A DNA stretch of 64,000 nt from Punctularia strigosozonata HHB-11173 SS5 (lineage: Eukaryota; Basidiomycota; Agaricomycetes; Corticiales; Punctulariaceae): positions 591,894-655,893 of the forward strand of contig NW_006767442.1 in NCBI RefSeq assembly GCF_000264995.1, read 5' to 3'. The notes beneath the pieces are model-generated. The model was given only the letters and a program-made list of their open reading frames with translations, was not told where the DNA came from and made no database searches. Positions 23,476 to 34,189 of the stretch are shown in pieces; within the stretch, counting starts at the first letter, position 1; the number at the start of each line of letters is the position of its first letter. The position numbers and the translations under genes are program-made.

Positions 23476-24621
23476 TTACTGTGATGGTGCACCTGAGGAC
23501 GTCGACGGGCTGGCGGTTTTGTCGGTACCGAATAAACCCGAAGCCCGCATGACCTCCGTCGCGGCGTCCTTGACCTTCTGCACCGTGCCCTCTTCTTTAG
23601 AGCCCGCATTCCGATCGGTTCCCGCCGAGGCAATGCTCGACGTCGAGGCAGAGATGGACATGCCATCCCCGTCTTGGTACAAGCCATGCTGTTCAATGTA
23701 CTCCACCACGGGTCCGGGGATAAGGTAGCGAACGCTTAGGCCGCGCCTCAAGAACAGGCGAACCTATGCGGATCATACGATCAATATTGCAGCCAAGGAC
23801 GACGACATGGAAGTGCAGACCTTGGTTGACGAGACGTCGTTTTGGATAAGCTGGGAGATGAGATGGATATTGTTCCGCCATTTTGCGAGATGCTCAATGG
23901 CCTGATCCATGTCGTTCCCGGCACGCTCCACGATGAACGTGCCGTACCGTCCCAATATATGGTCCAGCTAACGGACAGCATCAAGAATAAGGCTTCCGTT
24001 TAGCAGGGGGTTACGCATTCACGGAAAGAATGGGCCGCACATCTGCTTCGGACCATACGCCAGGCTCGGACATGGTCGCGATGAGGTCGCTGCCCGCGAG
24101 CAGCATGACCCGCACCGGGCGGTGTTCGCCTGAGGCTGTCTGCGCGCCTCCGAGAACGGTGTTGATCTCGTGATCGAAGTGGTCGAGCACGACGGCCGTT
24201 CGTTGGTACGATTGAAAGGCTTCCCAAGGGTCAACCATGAGCCAGTTCGAGGTCTGCTCCGTCGCCAGTTCGCACATGGTCACCCTGCAGCGCACAATAG
24301 GATGTGAGTCTGGAGATGGATTACAATCTCTAGTGCATACCGGTGATGGGCAGAGAGGAGACCAGGCTTCTTGTACATGTCACTGACGGGCGAGAGGTAG
24401 CCGCCGAGGATTTCAAAGTCTGTGTTCTGCCGGACGTAGTCCACGGCCATCTCGAACATGCGCAGATGCAGGTACGTGACCGGGCTGAACGATCCGCATG
24501 CTACGAGCACTATAGGCTGTTTTCGGTCATCTCGAAGCACGCGGCGGAGGCGGTGATGTGGGAAGGTGTAGTTTGGGGGGTAGTTGAACGCCCGCGGGGA
24601 CGGGGAGGACGCGGCGGACAT
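23476..24621 (-). CDS. NMA1: Nicotinamide/nicotinate mononucleotide adenylyltransferase
   Basis: Exons 24621-24341, 24284-24041, 23967-23821 and 23763-23476 encode 319 residues. The enzyme joins NMN or NaMN to ATP to form NAD or deamido-NAD. The nucleotidyltransferase Rossmann signature is clear: VLVACGSFSPVTYLHLRMFE, where GSFSPVTYLHL is the family form of the (H/T)xGH region. Next come ILGGYLSPVSDMYKKPGL, HHRVTMCELA, SNWLMVDPWEAFQ, VMLLAGSDLIATM, RYGTFIVERAG and, near the C-terminus, LRRGLSVRYLIPGPVVEYIEQHGLY, which holds the family's Ser-x-x-Tyr-Leu segment. The ATG at 24621 gives a start close to family length; the open frame continues upstream without another ATG. A Ser/Thr-rich tail follows the domain. 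Confidence 0.92.
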
Positions 24622-24949
24622 GGTGGGGCTTACGCCTCGACGGCGATGGAGGAGGCCAACCTTGGAGACGGGAGTCGAGCTCAAGTCATACTTAAGCCCG
24701 GATGATTTCACCATAGCACCGCAAGCAACCCGGCCAATCACCAATCTAATCGTGGGAATCGGCTGCGCAAAGCCACTGGCCCACATCCCCTTTGGTCCGT
24801 TCCGAATCCCGACGTTGCAGGAATTAGACACGGCCGCCGCCACCGCCGACGCCGACTCCGTGCTGAACAGCCCCGACACCTGGCTGGCACGGCTCTACGC
24901 ATCCACGGACGACGTAGACAGACGGCAATGGTTCGACGCTCCATCGTAG
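24620..24949 (+). CDS. Possible small protein, head-to-head with NMN adenylyltransferase
   Basis: An open frame of 109 codons starts at an ATG that overlaps, on the opposite strand, the start codon of the NMN adenylyltransferase (both within CATG). From about 24,680 codon third positions are strongly C/G-biased and the peptide looks like protein (PFGPFRIPTLQELDTAAATADADSV, then WLARLYASTDDVDRRQWFDAPS). I recognise no family. The true gene may begin at an upstream exon, or the frame may be chance in GC-rich leader DNA. Confidence 0.25.
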   Translation: MVGLTPRRRWRRPTLETGVELKSYLSPDDFTIAPQATRPITNLIVGIGCAKPLAHIPFGPFRIPTLQELDTAAATADADSVLNSPDTWLARLYASTDDVDRRQWFDAPS

Positions 24950-25373
24950 TTTTCGGCACTCCGTCTCGTACCTCTTGCATCTCGTGATCATCCCGCCATG
25001 ATTTTCTCAGCTTTCCCCTTTCCATACGTCGAAGAATGTTTCATCCGTGAGTGTTCTGTCGCAATGCGGGCTGTTATGATGAGCAACGTATCCCTTATCT
25101 ACAATGACGGGAGGCCTTGCATCTGCGAGAACGCTTCCGTATGACCACGTCTCTCACGAGACGAAATCTTCTCTCTGATTCGCTTCACCTAATCACTTGT
25201 GGCTGGTCGTAGTTCAAGTCGCTCATGCGCCACTTTCACAGGTCCTCATTACCCCGGTTGCTCGCTGTGTTCCAACGTCTTGCCAGTGTATTAGCCGTAT
25301 ACGCCAATATAGCTCTATTATACCAGGAAGTCGTGCGCGAAAAACGTCCAGCGTCCCTCAAAACAAAAGTCAC
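24950..25373. other. Intergenic stretch
   Basis: No open frame of note and no repeat is visible. It should hold the 3' untranslated sequence of the leftward gene that ends at 25374 and possibly promoter elements of the NMN adenylyltransferase gene. Confidence 0.5.
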
Positions 25374-26034
25374 CTAGAAGACGCAATCCATCAAGTCCCT
25401 GGCCCTGCGCCCACCTCCAGCGCACGCCGCAAGCGTCCTAGCTTCATGTCTAAACGCCGCCGCAGCCTCTCCGTCCTTCTCCCGGTCCGCGCGCCAGCCC
25501 CGTCCCTCGAGACACTGTGCGAGCTCCTCGAACCCCCTCGCGCACCCGGCGTGTCCGCGCGGGTGGGCCGCGAACACCTCGCGATGAGTGAAGATCGCCT
25601 CGAGGTACTCGCCGGACGTGGTCCCATACGTGTCGCTGTCCAGCGAGGACCGCATCGACTGCAGGAACGCACATCCGCTGTGCGGAATCTGCGCTTCCTG
25701 TGCGTGCTCTTCGATGGGCATGCCGTTTGAGGATCCCTCCTACGATAGACCTGTCGGAACACGCACTCACGCACATCAAAGCTAGTTTACTCACGAAGTG
25801 CGGGTAGATGGTGGGAGGGTAGTTGCTTTGAGATAGGCTGGGATCTTGGCTTGCGCCGCCGACCAGATGCAGGACCTGCGATCCCGCGTCGGGCGCGTTT
25901 CCCTTTCTCCAACATATCGTAAGCGTCTGTGCGGCCTTCCGGGCGTCGACGGTCCTCACCTGTACCCACGTATTCGCGGCGATGTTCATAGTATGCAAGA
26001 GATTGCAGAGATCTATTTCAGCCTGCCCGATCAT
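25374..26034 (-). CDS. Hypothetical protein, two exons
   Basis: Exons 26034-25795 and 25739-25374 join in phase to 201 codons. I do not recognise the family. The intron has GTGAGT at its 5' end and ends at ATCGTAG; the join gives IYPHFEGSSNGMPIEEHAQEA. The second exon encodes a helical, alanine-rich region (SGEYLEAIFTHREVFAAHP, GCARGFEELAQCLEGRGW) whose codon choice is GC-biased. No signal peptide or membrane segment is seen. An in-frame stop lies just upstream of the ATG at 26034, but an additional 5' exon is possible because an acceptor-like CTACAG precedes it. Confidence 0.45.
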
Positions 26035-26664
26035 AGACGGTTATTTGTCCTGTAGGGTCGACGCAGATTATTCGCCACATGCCTGAGTGTAATCCATGGT
26101 CATTGTGGTGGTGGCCATTGTGCAGGGGCGGTCAAAGCAGTTATGTAGATGGGGCTTGCGTTAACGATCCTTCAGCGAGTCATAGCGGAAGGCTTATTAT
26201 GGAGGGCTGCAGACGCCATGCGGCAACCGGTCCCTTGCCTCGTGTTCCGAAATCGATCCAATTGGATCTACCCGCTTCTCATCCATCTCATGCACCTCGC
26301 CCATGACACGTTCATTCATCTTCGTGGAGCTAACGTCGATGCGTTTGCTGCGGGTCGCAGATCGTCTCAAGATTGCGTGTACTCTGAGAATACAATGACA
26401 GGAAGAAACGTGCGGTCTGCTAATGTAACGAAGTCTCGGACCATCGCATCGTGGAGCGTGGATAAATAGCACAAACTGATGGAACACGGGGATGGAGAGG
26501 GAGAAGAGCTAGGAAGGAAGGACGACATCCAAAACCGGGAACGGTGCATGATGGATTATGGTGGGAGCGTAAGGTGAAGGAGGCGGGGAGTAGGACAACA
26601 ATGCAAGTGAAGAGAGACAGAGAGTATGTCGATGCAGTAGGGCAGAAATACAATGCGGAGTGAT
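26035..26664. other. Intergenic stretch
   Basis: It holds the 3' untranslated sequence of eIF4G on the right and the likely promoter of the hypothetical gene on the left. The open frames have no motif. Confidence 0.5.
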
Positions 26665-29600
26665 CTATGACAGCAAACCTAGCAACTTGTCCTTGTCCAT
26701 GGACTTCTCGGCGAGTCGTGCACATTGATCTGAGCTCATGCCGGAGCCCTTCATCATGATGGCCATAAGATCGAACGCCTTGGGAGCGTCGATCGCGACA
26801 TCGTCGAGTATCTCGGCGGTTGGCATGAAGCCCTCCTCGAACGTCTCGGACGAGCACAGCTTCTTCTCGGCGGCGCGCTTGAACAGGTCGCCAACGAGTT
26901 GAGCGTCAGCCTCCTTGGATTCGATCGCCTTGGTGACGAGCTTGTCGACGAGGCGGAAGTGGTGCTGGGCTGGTAACCGGGTGAAGTAGTCCTCAGCCTC
27001 GTCGATGTTGCGAATACCAAAGAACTCTTTGACGTCCTCGTCGATCTTCTTGTTCGCGTCCGCCTCGGACATCTCGTTGGCAGCAGGCTCCTCCTCGTCC
27101 TCGGAAGGAGGCTCGGATTGCGCAGGTGTGCTGCCGGAGTCTTCGAGAGGCTTGGAGCGAGGGAGCAGTTGCAGTTTCCTCCGACCCTGAGAAGAATCGG
27201 TCGGCGCGTTGAGATCGACGCTCTGCTTCCGGCTGGGACCACGGGCAGCTTTGGGAGCAGCGGCTTCGGCGGCGGCTTCCGGGTTTTGACTGAGCATGGA
27301 GAACATGTTGGAAGTGGAGCTCGTCCGGGAGATGGACTCGCGCTTCTTGTCCTTGCCGGCAAAGACGCTGCTGGGACCGAAGGTCATCTGCTGCGCAGGC
27401 TTGTTGATCTTGCCGAACTGCGACAAGTCGCCGGCCTTAGGTGGCGGGCGAGTGGAGCTCGCGCCGCCAGCAACGGACCAACCGTCCGGTCCGACCTGAG
27501 GTACGTCCGTACGATCGCCTCCACGACGAGATCCACCACGGGACATGCTGAGTCGCGAATAATCTTGCGATTGCTCGTGAGCCGCCTGTGGGGAGATGAA
27601 GGTTAGAGCAAGGAACAGTCATTAGAGAGCGCAACGCACGTTTTGACGAATTTGGGCAATCGTGGACGGCGTCGCCATCTGGTTTCGGGGAATCCAGTTG
27701 CGCTCACGCAGCTCGATGAGATCCTAAACCACGTCATCAGCTCAGCTACGAGTGTCTCCGGATAACAAAGTTGGCATCACCTGCAACATGAACTGCATAC
27801 GCGAGTTCACCTTCGGGTTCTTCGCGAGCTCCTTCATCCTGGCGAAGTAAATGTCCATGTGCGACCGCGCCTTGGGGCTATCGAGTTGCTTGCCGACGGT
27901 GGTGAGGAGCTTGCACAAACTCTCGATCTCCTCCTCTTCCGGGTTATCGACGTTTGCGAGCAACTTCTTCACGCACTCGTGCATAATACGCTCCGTCAGC
28001 ATCTGCAGCTTGAACAGCTCGCCGATGAACTGGACGAGACCGAGGCCACGGCGCTTCGCCTTCTGGGCCGCGTAGTACTCGTCGGAGTACAGAGCGGTCT
28101 CGCCGTCCGCCGCCTTCTCCGCCTCGGCCCTCGCCGCCTCGTCGTCGCCAGCCTTGGCGGCGGCAGCAGCAGCCGCAGCGTCCTTCGCCGCCCAACCGCG
28201 CTCGAAATCCTCCTGACACCGGTTGAGGAGGTACTTCCTGAACAGCTGGCCACCCGCGATGGGCTTGTCGTCGGAGCGAATGCTCTCGTCCTGCACCTTG
28301 GGACTGATCCGCTCCATCATCTTCCGACACAGGCGAGCGTACATCTCGGACCACGCCGCCTCGTCCGTCGCCTTCTCGAACACGAGCCGAATGACCTGAA
28401 TCAAGGTCCGGCCGTCCTTCTCCTTCTCGGACCGGTTCGCCCACTCGATGATCTGGTCCGAGATCGAGTCGAACTTCTCCATCGTGAGCTTGTTGAGGAG
28501 CGCCTTGACCTTCCGATCCACGACCTCGGGCGAATCGGGGTTGACGGGCGCCGGCCGCTTCGCCGTGCTCTGCGGCTTCCACGCGTTCTCCGACTTTTCC
28601 AGAGGCGCGACGGGCTCGAGCGGTTGCCCGTTGGGTCCGATGACGGGGAAGCCAGGCCCGAACGCGTTCGTCGGCGTCTGCATCTTGCCATCGTCCCGAC
28701 GCGTGCCCTTCTTGCTTCGCGTGCGCCCCGAACTTGACCCGCCCTGGCTGGGGGTGCGGGTCATCGGCGCCGACCCTGGGAACCGAGCGGTGGCAGACAC
28801 TGAGCGCGACTGCTCGAAACGCTCTTGGCTGGACAGCTTACTGCCAGGTGTGGAGAAGTTGCCCATGGCGAAGCCGGAGCCGCCCTTGCTGAAGCCGCCG
28901 ATGCCGAGTCCGACGGAAGCTTGGCGGGACATTTGGGGTGGTGGCATCGCCGCAGAGCTGCGACGGCCCGAGCCGCCGCGGTACATGTTATGAGTCTGGT
29001 CTGCGGGCTCGAGACCGATGGCGTCGAGAGGAGGCAACATGTCGGGCTTTTCCTTGCAGACCGACATGAACTGCAAGAGGAAATCTCGGTCGTACCTGCA
29101 ACAAGCACACGTATCAGTCTGATTCGAGCATACATGGCGCATATATACGCACCTGAACTTGCCGTTCTTGGCGTTGACGTTGAGTTCGACCTTCGGGCTT
29201 TTGATGCCGTCGGGATAGGAGATCGCGGTGATGTCCTCGATGATGCGGGCGGTGGCGAGCGCGGAGGGGAGCGGTTGCGAGATGTTCTGCTTCTGAGCAG
29301 AAGAGAGATCGAGGGGACCAGGGCGACGTTTCGGCAAGTGCTCAGATGCCGTAGGCGAGGCGACCTGGGTGTCGATTCGGAGTTTTTCCTTCGCCGCAGC
29401 CTTGGCCTCGGGGCTTTCCTCGACTTCGCCTTCCTCCTTTTCGGACGAGGAGGAGGCGGCGGCGGCGGCAGCGGCGGCGGCCTTCTCCTCCTCTGCCTTC
29501 TTCAGACGCTCCGCCTCCTCCTGCTTGCGCTTTTCCTCCTCCACCTTACGTATCCGCTCCTTCTCCTCCGCCTCCTTGGCCAGCCGCTCTTCCTCCTCAC

Positions 29601-31601
29601 GCTTGATCCTCTCTTCCTCCTCGCGTTTCTTCCTCTCCTCCTCCTCCTTGCGTATCCGCTCTTTTTCTTCTTCCTCTTTTCGTATACGCTCCTTCTCCTC
29701 TTCCTCCTTGCGCAGGCGCTCCTCCTCCTCGCGCTTCTTCCGCTCCTCCTCCTCCCTCGCCTTGCGCTCGGCCTCTTCCTTCACCTTGCGCTCGGCCTCC
29801 TTCTTCCGCTCCTCCTCCTCGCGCTTCGCCTTCTCCTTCCTCTCCTCCTCCTCGCGCTTCTCCCTCTCCTTCTTCTCCCTCTCCAGCCTCTCCCTCTCCT
29901 CCCGCTCCCGCTTCGCCTCCGGCGTCTCCATCCTCACCACGCTCTTCCTCGACTCGCGCGTGCCGTGTCCGAGCACGACCGCCGGACTCGCCGACGGCGC
30001 CTTGCGCAGCTCGCCCACGTCGAGCTCGCGCCCGAGCTCGTCCTTGATCACGATCTTGCTCGCCGGCCGGCCGCCGGGCACAAACGCGTTCGCGTTCGAG
30101 TTGAGCCGCCCGGCCGGGCCGCCGGGCGTCGGCGGCGCGTTGATCGACGGCCCGGAGGAGGACGAGGGCGAGGGCGAGGGCACCGCGTGCGCCTGGGTGG
30201 GCGTGCCGGGCGTGTGCAGGTGCGCGGCGGGGTTGCGGGGCGACATGGGCATGCCGCCGTGTTGGGCGCCGGGCATGCCTTGCGGCGGGGCGTGGTGAGG
30301 CGGCGGGAGGTGTTGCGGAGGGTGCATGGGAGATTGCATCTGCCACGGGGCGGGGGCGCCGTAGGGGTTCATGTAGTGTTCGGGAGGCGGCATGCCCCCG
30401 TAAGGCTGGTACTGTTCGCGCATGTTCTCAGTGCCCGTTCCCCCGCTCATGCTGGGAATGAAAGACCACTCACGTAATAACCTGGCCATCCGGGCACCAT
30501 GGTTTGAGGGGTCTGGGGAGGAAGACCTGGGGTAGGAGCGGGGTGCGGGTGAGGATGCGGCGTCGTCATTCGCGGGCTGGGCAAGCTCGCGTTGACGGAC
30601 GACGGCGTGGGAGGGCCGTTCGGCCCTGGCGGCCTCTGGCCGTTGCTCATCTGGCGCGGATATACGGGCGACCGTGGTGGTTGCCCGGGTACGCCGTTAG
30701 CGCCATTCTGTTGCGGCGGCGGCCGGAAGCCGGCGCTGGGCACGAAGGTGGTGTAGCCGTGAGCGCCCAGAGGCGAGGGGGAGGCGGCGGGCTGTCCCAG
30801 GTTGCTGGCACTCGGAGGCAGCTGTTGAGGCGGCTGTGCAGGTGACCGCGTGGCCGAGTCGGAGGCGGGTGGTGTGGAGGACGAGGGCGTCGGGGCGGAG
30901 GTGCTGGGTTTTTGGAACAACTTGGCGATATCGGCCTTGTTGATGACCGGCTTATGGGGCGTGGACGGGGTCTGGGGTGTCGCTGATGCGCCGGCGGCTG
31001 CCGATGATGCGGCGGCTGTATTGCTGGCGGTGCTGGTGCTGGTCGACGGCGTCGGGGGTGCGGGCTTGCCGTTGGGCTGCTGTTGCAGCTGCTGCGACGG
31101 CGGGGTATCTACGGTTACGGAGCCGAACTTCTTGACGCCACCCTGGGCCTTGATAGGCGCGGGTTGTTGCGCGGGCGAGGACGATATGGGCGCGGATGCG
31201 TCGTCTATGGACCCGAAGGTCACGGAGGGTGCTAGAAAAGACGGAAAATGCGTGAGCTTGCGTCAGCGCGCGGATGAGACGCGCGGATACGGACCCTGCT
31301 TCGCGGGGACGTTGCCACGGGCGGCGGGGTTGACGGCGACACCATCCTTTATGGATACGCCCTGGCTCAGCGTGCTGGGCCTGCGGGAGTGTGTGCCGGT
31401 GCTGGGGAGGGGGGCATTGGAGGACGCGGGCGACTGGGTGCGGGCGGTGCCGGGGACCGGGCGAGGAGAGCTCGGGCGGGCGGAGGTGGGGGTTGCTGTG
31501 CGCGGCGACGATGCGGACGTCGGGGGACCCCTTGCCCACGCAGACTTTGTCGAGAGCGACGGCGGTTGTTTTGAGCCTGAAGCGGTTGAAGATTTGCTCA
31601 T
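26665..31601 (-). CDS. TIF4631: Translation initiation factor eIF4G
   Basis: Six exons (31601-31295, 31231-30474, 30426-29153, 29095-27781, 27723-27640, 27585-26665) give 1,552 residues. This scaffold joins the cap-binding protein eIF4E, the helicase eIF4A and poly(A)-binding protein to recruit ribosomes. The N-terminal 500 residues are Pro/Ser/Gln-rich and disordered. A roughly 170-residue Arg/Glu/Lys block follows (29,470-29,940), probably a single alpha-helix or coiled coil. YDRDFLL, formed across the 29096-29152 intron, matches the eIF4E-binding motif Y-x4-L-hydrophobic. The MIF4G domain starts near VNPDSPEVVDRKVKALLNKLTMEKFDSISDQI and includes GLVQFIGELFKLQMLTERIMHECV. After an RGG-containing segment, the C-terminus has an MA3-type helical domain (DEDVKEFFGIRNIDEAEDYF to the end). 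Confidence 0.95.
29470..29940. repeat. Degenerate charged-helix coding repeat inside eIF4G
   Basis: On the minus strand this encodes runs of EEEERKKREEEE type. The near-periodic CTC/CTT-rich plus strand is repetitive and keeps a 550-codon antisense frame open (28,825-30,477). That antisense frame is Leu/Arg-rich and is judged a by-product of the repeat. Confidence 0.8.
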
Positions 31602-32762
31602 CCTGGTCGTGCGATGAGTCGGGGGCGGGGGCGCAACGGGCGCAGGGGTGGGGAGGGGACGTACGAAAAGGATTTTGTATTTTCGTCGCGTGTGGTCGGT
31701 CGTAAATATGACCTGCCAGCAGGCGAACAAGTAGTCGCAGTCGGGTGTGGCTTGCTGAGAACGGACAGAGGATGTCCGCCGAGGTTGTCCAAGGACAAGG
31801 ACAGAGGCTGAGCCACCTCCGATTTTTCGCAAGCCACCCCCGCCCGTCCCCCGGCCACCCCTGACTCACCCCACCGGCCTCACGCCGCCACGTGGTCCAC
31901 CGCCTGAAACCCTCAGCGTGCGAGGAGGCGATTCGTCGGCACCAGTAGTATAGCACAGCTCCGTAGGCGCCCAGGGACCCCGGCCACGCCTGCATAGCAG
32001 CTCGTGGCCGTTGCCGTAGGGCATGACGTTCTATCGTGCTCTTCATTCAGCCAGCTGCAGCCCGACCCCTGGGTCCCCCGAGGCGATTCATCACGGCCCA
32101 TCTCAACGTGCACGAGCAACGGTCGTCTGCATGCCGATCTCATTCGCCTTCATGTCCGCCTTGCGACTAGACGCGATCACAGCTCTCACCAGGGCTCCCT
32201 TCAAATCTCCGACTCTGTATGCATATCACTACTGTACTCGCCTCACCTCAACCACCTGCTACGTTCCAAATTCATCGGCTTGTGACCATGACGTTTCCAG
32301 CCACATCCTCGTGCGAACCCGAATAATATCCACTTTTGAGATACCAGAGCAAGCCCAGGTAACCTACCTGCCTATACCGTCCCGTGCGGCAGCGCTCGGC
32401 ACTGTGACGCTTGGCCATACCTACAGGAACGTGAATCCTGTCATTGACAAAGTCCGAATCAGCCACAGACGAGCAACTGTTTCCGGTGGATGGTGGACGG
32501 TCGGGACCAAGTATCGAGCGGTATGATCATGCAAAAAACCCTCGGCACAATCCAAGACCTGTTGCAATATTCTATTGTCGCATGGATTGTATGTATTGCA
32601 CGTGTACAAGATGATAATGCAGAGAGACAGAGACGGATGAGAGAGGGCAGAAACGCAACGAGCATATTAATGCAACAAAACCAAGAAGAAACCTCTAACA
32701 GATGAGTGAATAGCGCGTGCCTATATGCTAGGTGGCATGTGCACGCCAAGCCGACCGGGAGC
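31602..32762. other. Intergenic stretch
   Basis: It holds the eIF4G promoter and 5' untranslated region on the left and the 3' region of the next leftward gene on the right. Open frames up to 167 codons carry no motif and no coding-like codon choice. Confidence 0.5.
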
Positions 32763-34082
32763 TTAGACGACCTCGAAGGCCTTCCCGCCCGCCGCGGCGT
32801 CGAGCCGGATGACGTCGTCGAGGCCCATGACGCCGAAGAACGCCTTCGGGTCCATGCCCTGCGCGGAGCTGAAGTCCGTGCCCGTCTTTTTGAGCAGGTG
32901 CATCGCGTTGCGGATGCCGTGGTACGCAGCGACGCACGACACGAGCGAGAAGACTGCGAGGGACGTGCGTCGTCAGCAAGCCGCTCGCAGAGGCACACAC
33001 GAGATCCTGAAGCACTCACTGATGATCTTCGCGCCCATCTCCTCCGCCTCCTGGCACGTAAACGACGGCGTCAGGCCGCCCGAGATGACGTTCACGAGCA
33101 CCGGCTTGGGCGCGAGCTCCCCAACCGTCTTCTCCAACAACTCCTTCGTGCGCACGCCCTCGATGAAACACACGTCCGCGCCCGCCGCCGCCGCGAGCTT
33201 CAGGCGGTAGATCGCCTCCTCCATCCCGAGCACCTGCGCCGAGTCCGTCCGGCCGATGATCACAAAGTCGGACCCGCCCGGAATCTGGTCCCGCGCGATG
33301 ACCGCGGCCCGGATGCGGGTCACGAACTCCTCCCGAGACACCACCTGCTTCCCGAGCAGGTGTCCGCAGCGCTTCGTCTGCACCTGGTCCTCGATGTGCA
33401 GCGCCGCGACGCCCGACTTGGCGTACTGCCACACCGTGCGGGCAACCATGGCAGGACCGCCAAAGCTACGAGCGCCCGGTCGAGGTGAGAATCGGGAAGA
33501 AAAGCAAAGAAGAACGAGGAAAGCTGCTTACCCAGTGTCGGCGTCGGCGATGACGGGCATCGTCGGGTCGAGGCTGCACACCATCTGGGCGGCTTGAACG
33601 AAGTCGTTCAAAGTAGCAATCGCCAGGTCGGGCATGCCAAGGCGCGAAGCGGTCGTGGCAGCGCCACTAGAAGAAGGCCCTCATATTAGCCTGCAGAACG
33701 CTTCTCGTGTACGAACGCAAATTTACCTTTGGTACATGCAGCTGAAGCCGGCCTCGATGGCGCAGCGCGCACTGATACCGTCACAGATACCGGGGGCAAC
33801 GACGATACCAGGGCGGGCGAGCAATTGCCTCAGCCTCGTCGCGGGGTTGTGCGAGAGCGGGCCCTCAAGGAAGTTCTTGGGGTCAAGACGAGGGTTGTAG
33901 TACCACTCAGACTGGGGCGGAGGTGCGGGGATGCCATTGCTGGCAGCCTCGGAGCCGGCAACGTCGATCTTCGGCTGCTGAATCGGAGCCTCCTCGGGGG
34001 CAGGCTTGGAAGGCGGGAGCTCCACGATCGAAGGGGCGGGGGCGGCCGTCTGCTCGTTCTTGAAGAGGTCGAAGCCGGGCAT
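32763..34082 (-). CDS. Isocitrate lyase/PEP-mutase family enzyme
   Basis: Exons 34082-33727, 33666-33532, 33465-33020 and 32953-32763 encode 375 residues. The family cleaves or forms C-C or C-P bonds next to a carboxylate using Mg2+ (2-methylisocitrate lyase, oxaloacetate acetylhydrolase, PEP mutase). Key segments: LLARPGIVVAPGICDGISAR, GMPDLAIATLND, the Mg-binding VIADADTGFGGP, HIEDQVQTKRCGHLLGK with the catalytic Cys, DFVIIGRTDS, and AGADVCFIEGVRT. The KRCGH form is shared by isocitrate and methylisocitrate lyases and oxaloacetate hydrolases, so C-C bond cleavage is more likely than phosphonate chemistry. The exact substrate cannot be read from sequence; oxalate formation through oxaloacetate would fit a basidiomycete but is inference. 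A start 33 bases upstream (34115, giving MLKSLSRFLIK) is an alternative that would add a basic leader. Confidence 0.88.
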
Positions 34083-34178
34083 TTTGATGAGGAATCGAGA
34101 GAGGGATTTAAGCATGCAAATGCTGGCGGGAGGGCCGGGAGCTGGTGAGGAATCCCTTCTAACGCTCGGTCGGGTGCC

Positions 34179-34184
34179 TTTATA
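34179..34184 (-). promoter_or_regulatory. TATA box of the isocitrate lyase/PEP-mutase family gene
   Basis: TATAAA on the minus strand sits about 65-100 bp upstream of the two candidate start codons and is followed by a purine/pyrimidine-mixed leader. It fits a start of transcription near 34,150. Confidence 0.5.
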
Positions 34185-34189
34185 CTCGA

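Noticed and set aside
25391-25774. Arg-rich minus-strand frames over the hypothetical gene
   Set aside because: They are out-of-frame readings of the 25374-25739 exon, which has the better codon use.
28825-30477. Long plus-strand frame of 550 codons
   Set aside because: It is the mirror of the charged repeat in eIF4G; composition is Leu/Arg-rich low complexity with no domain.
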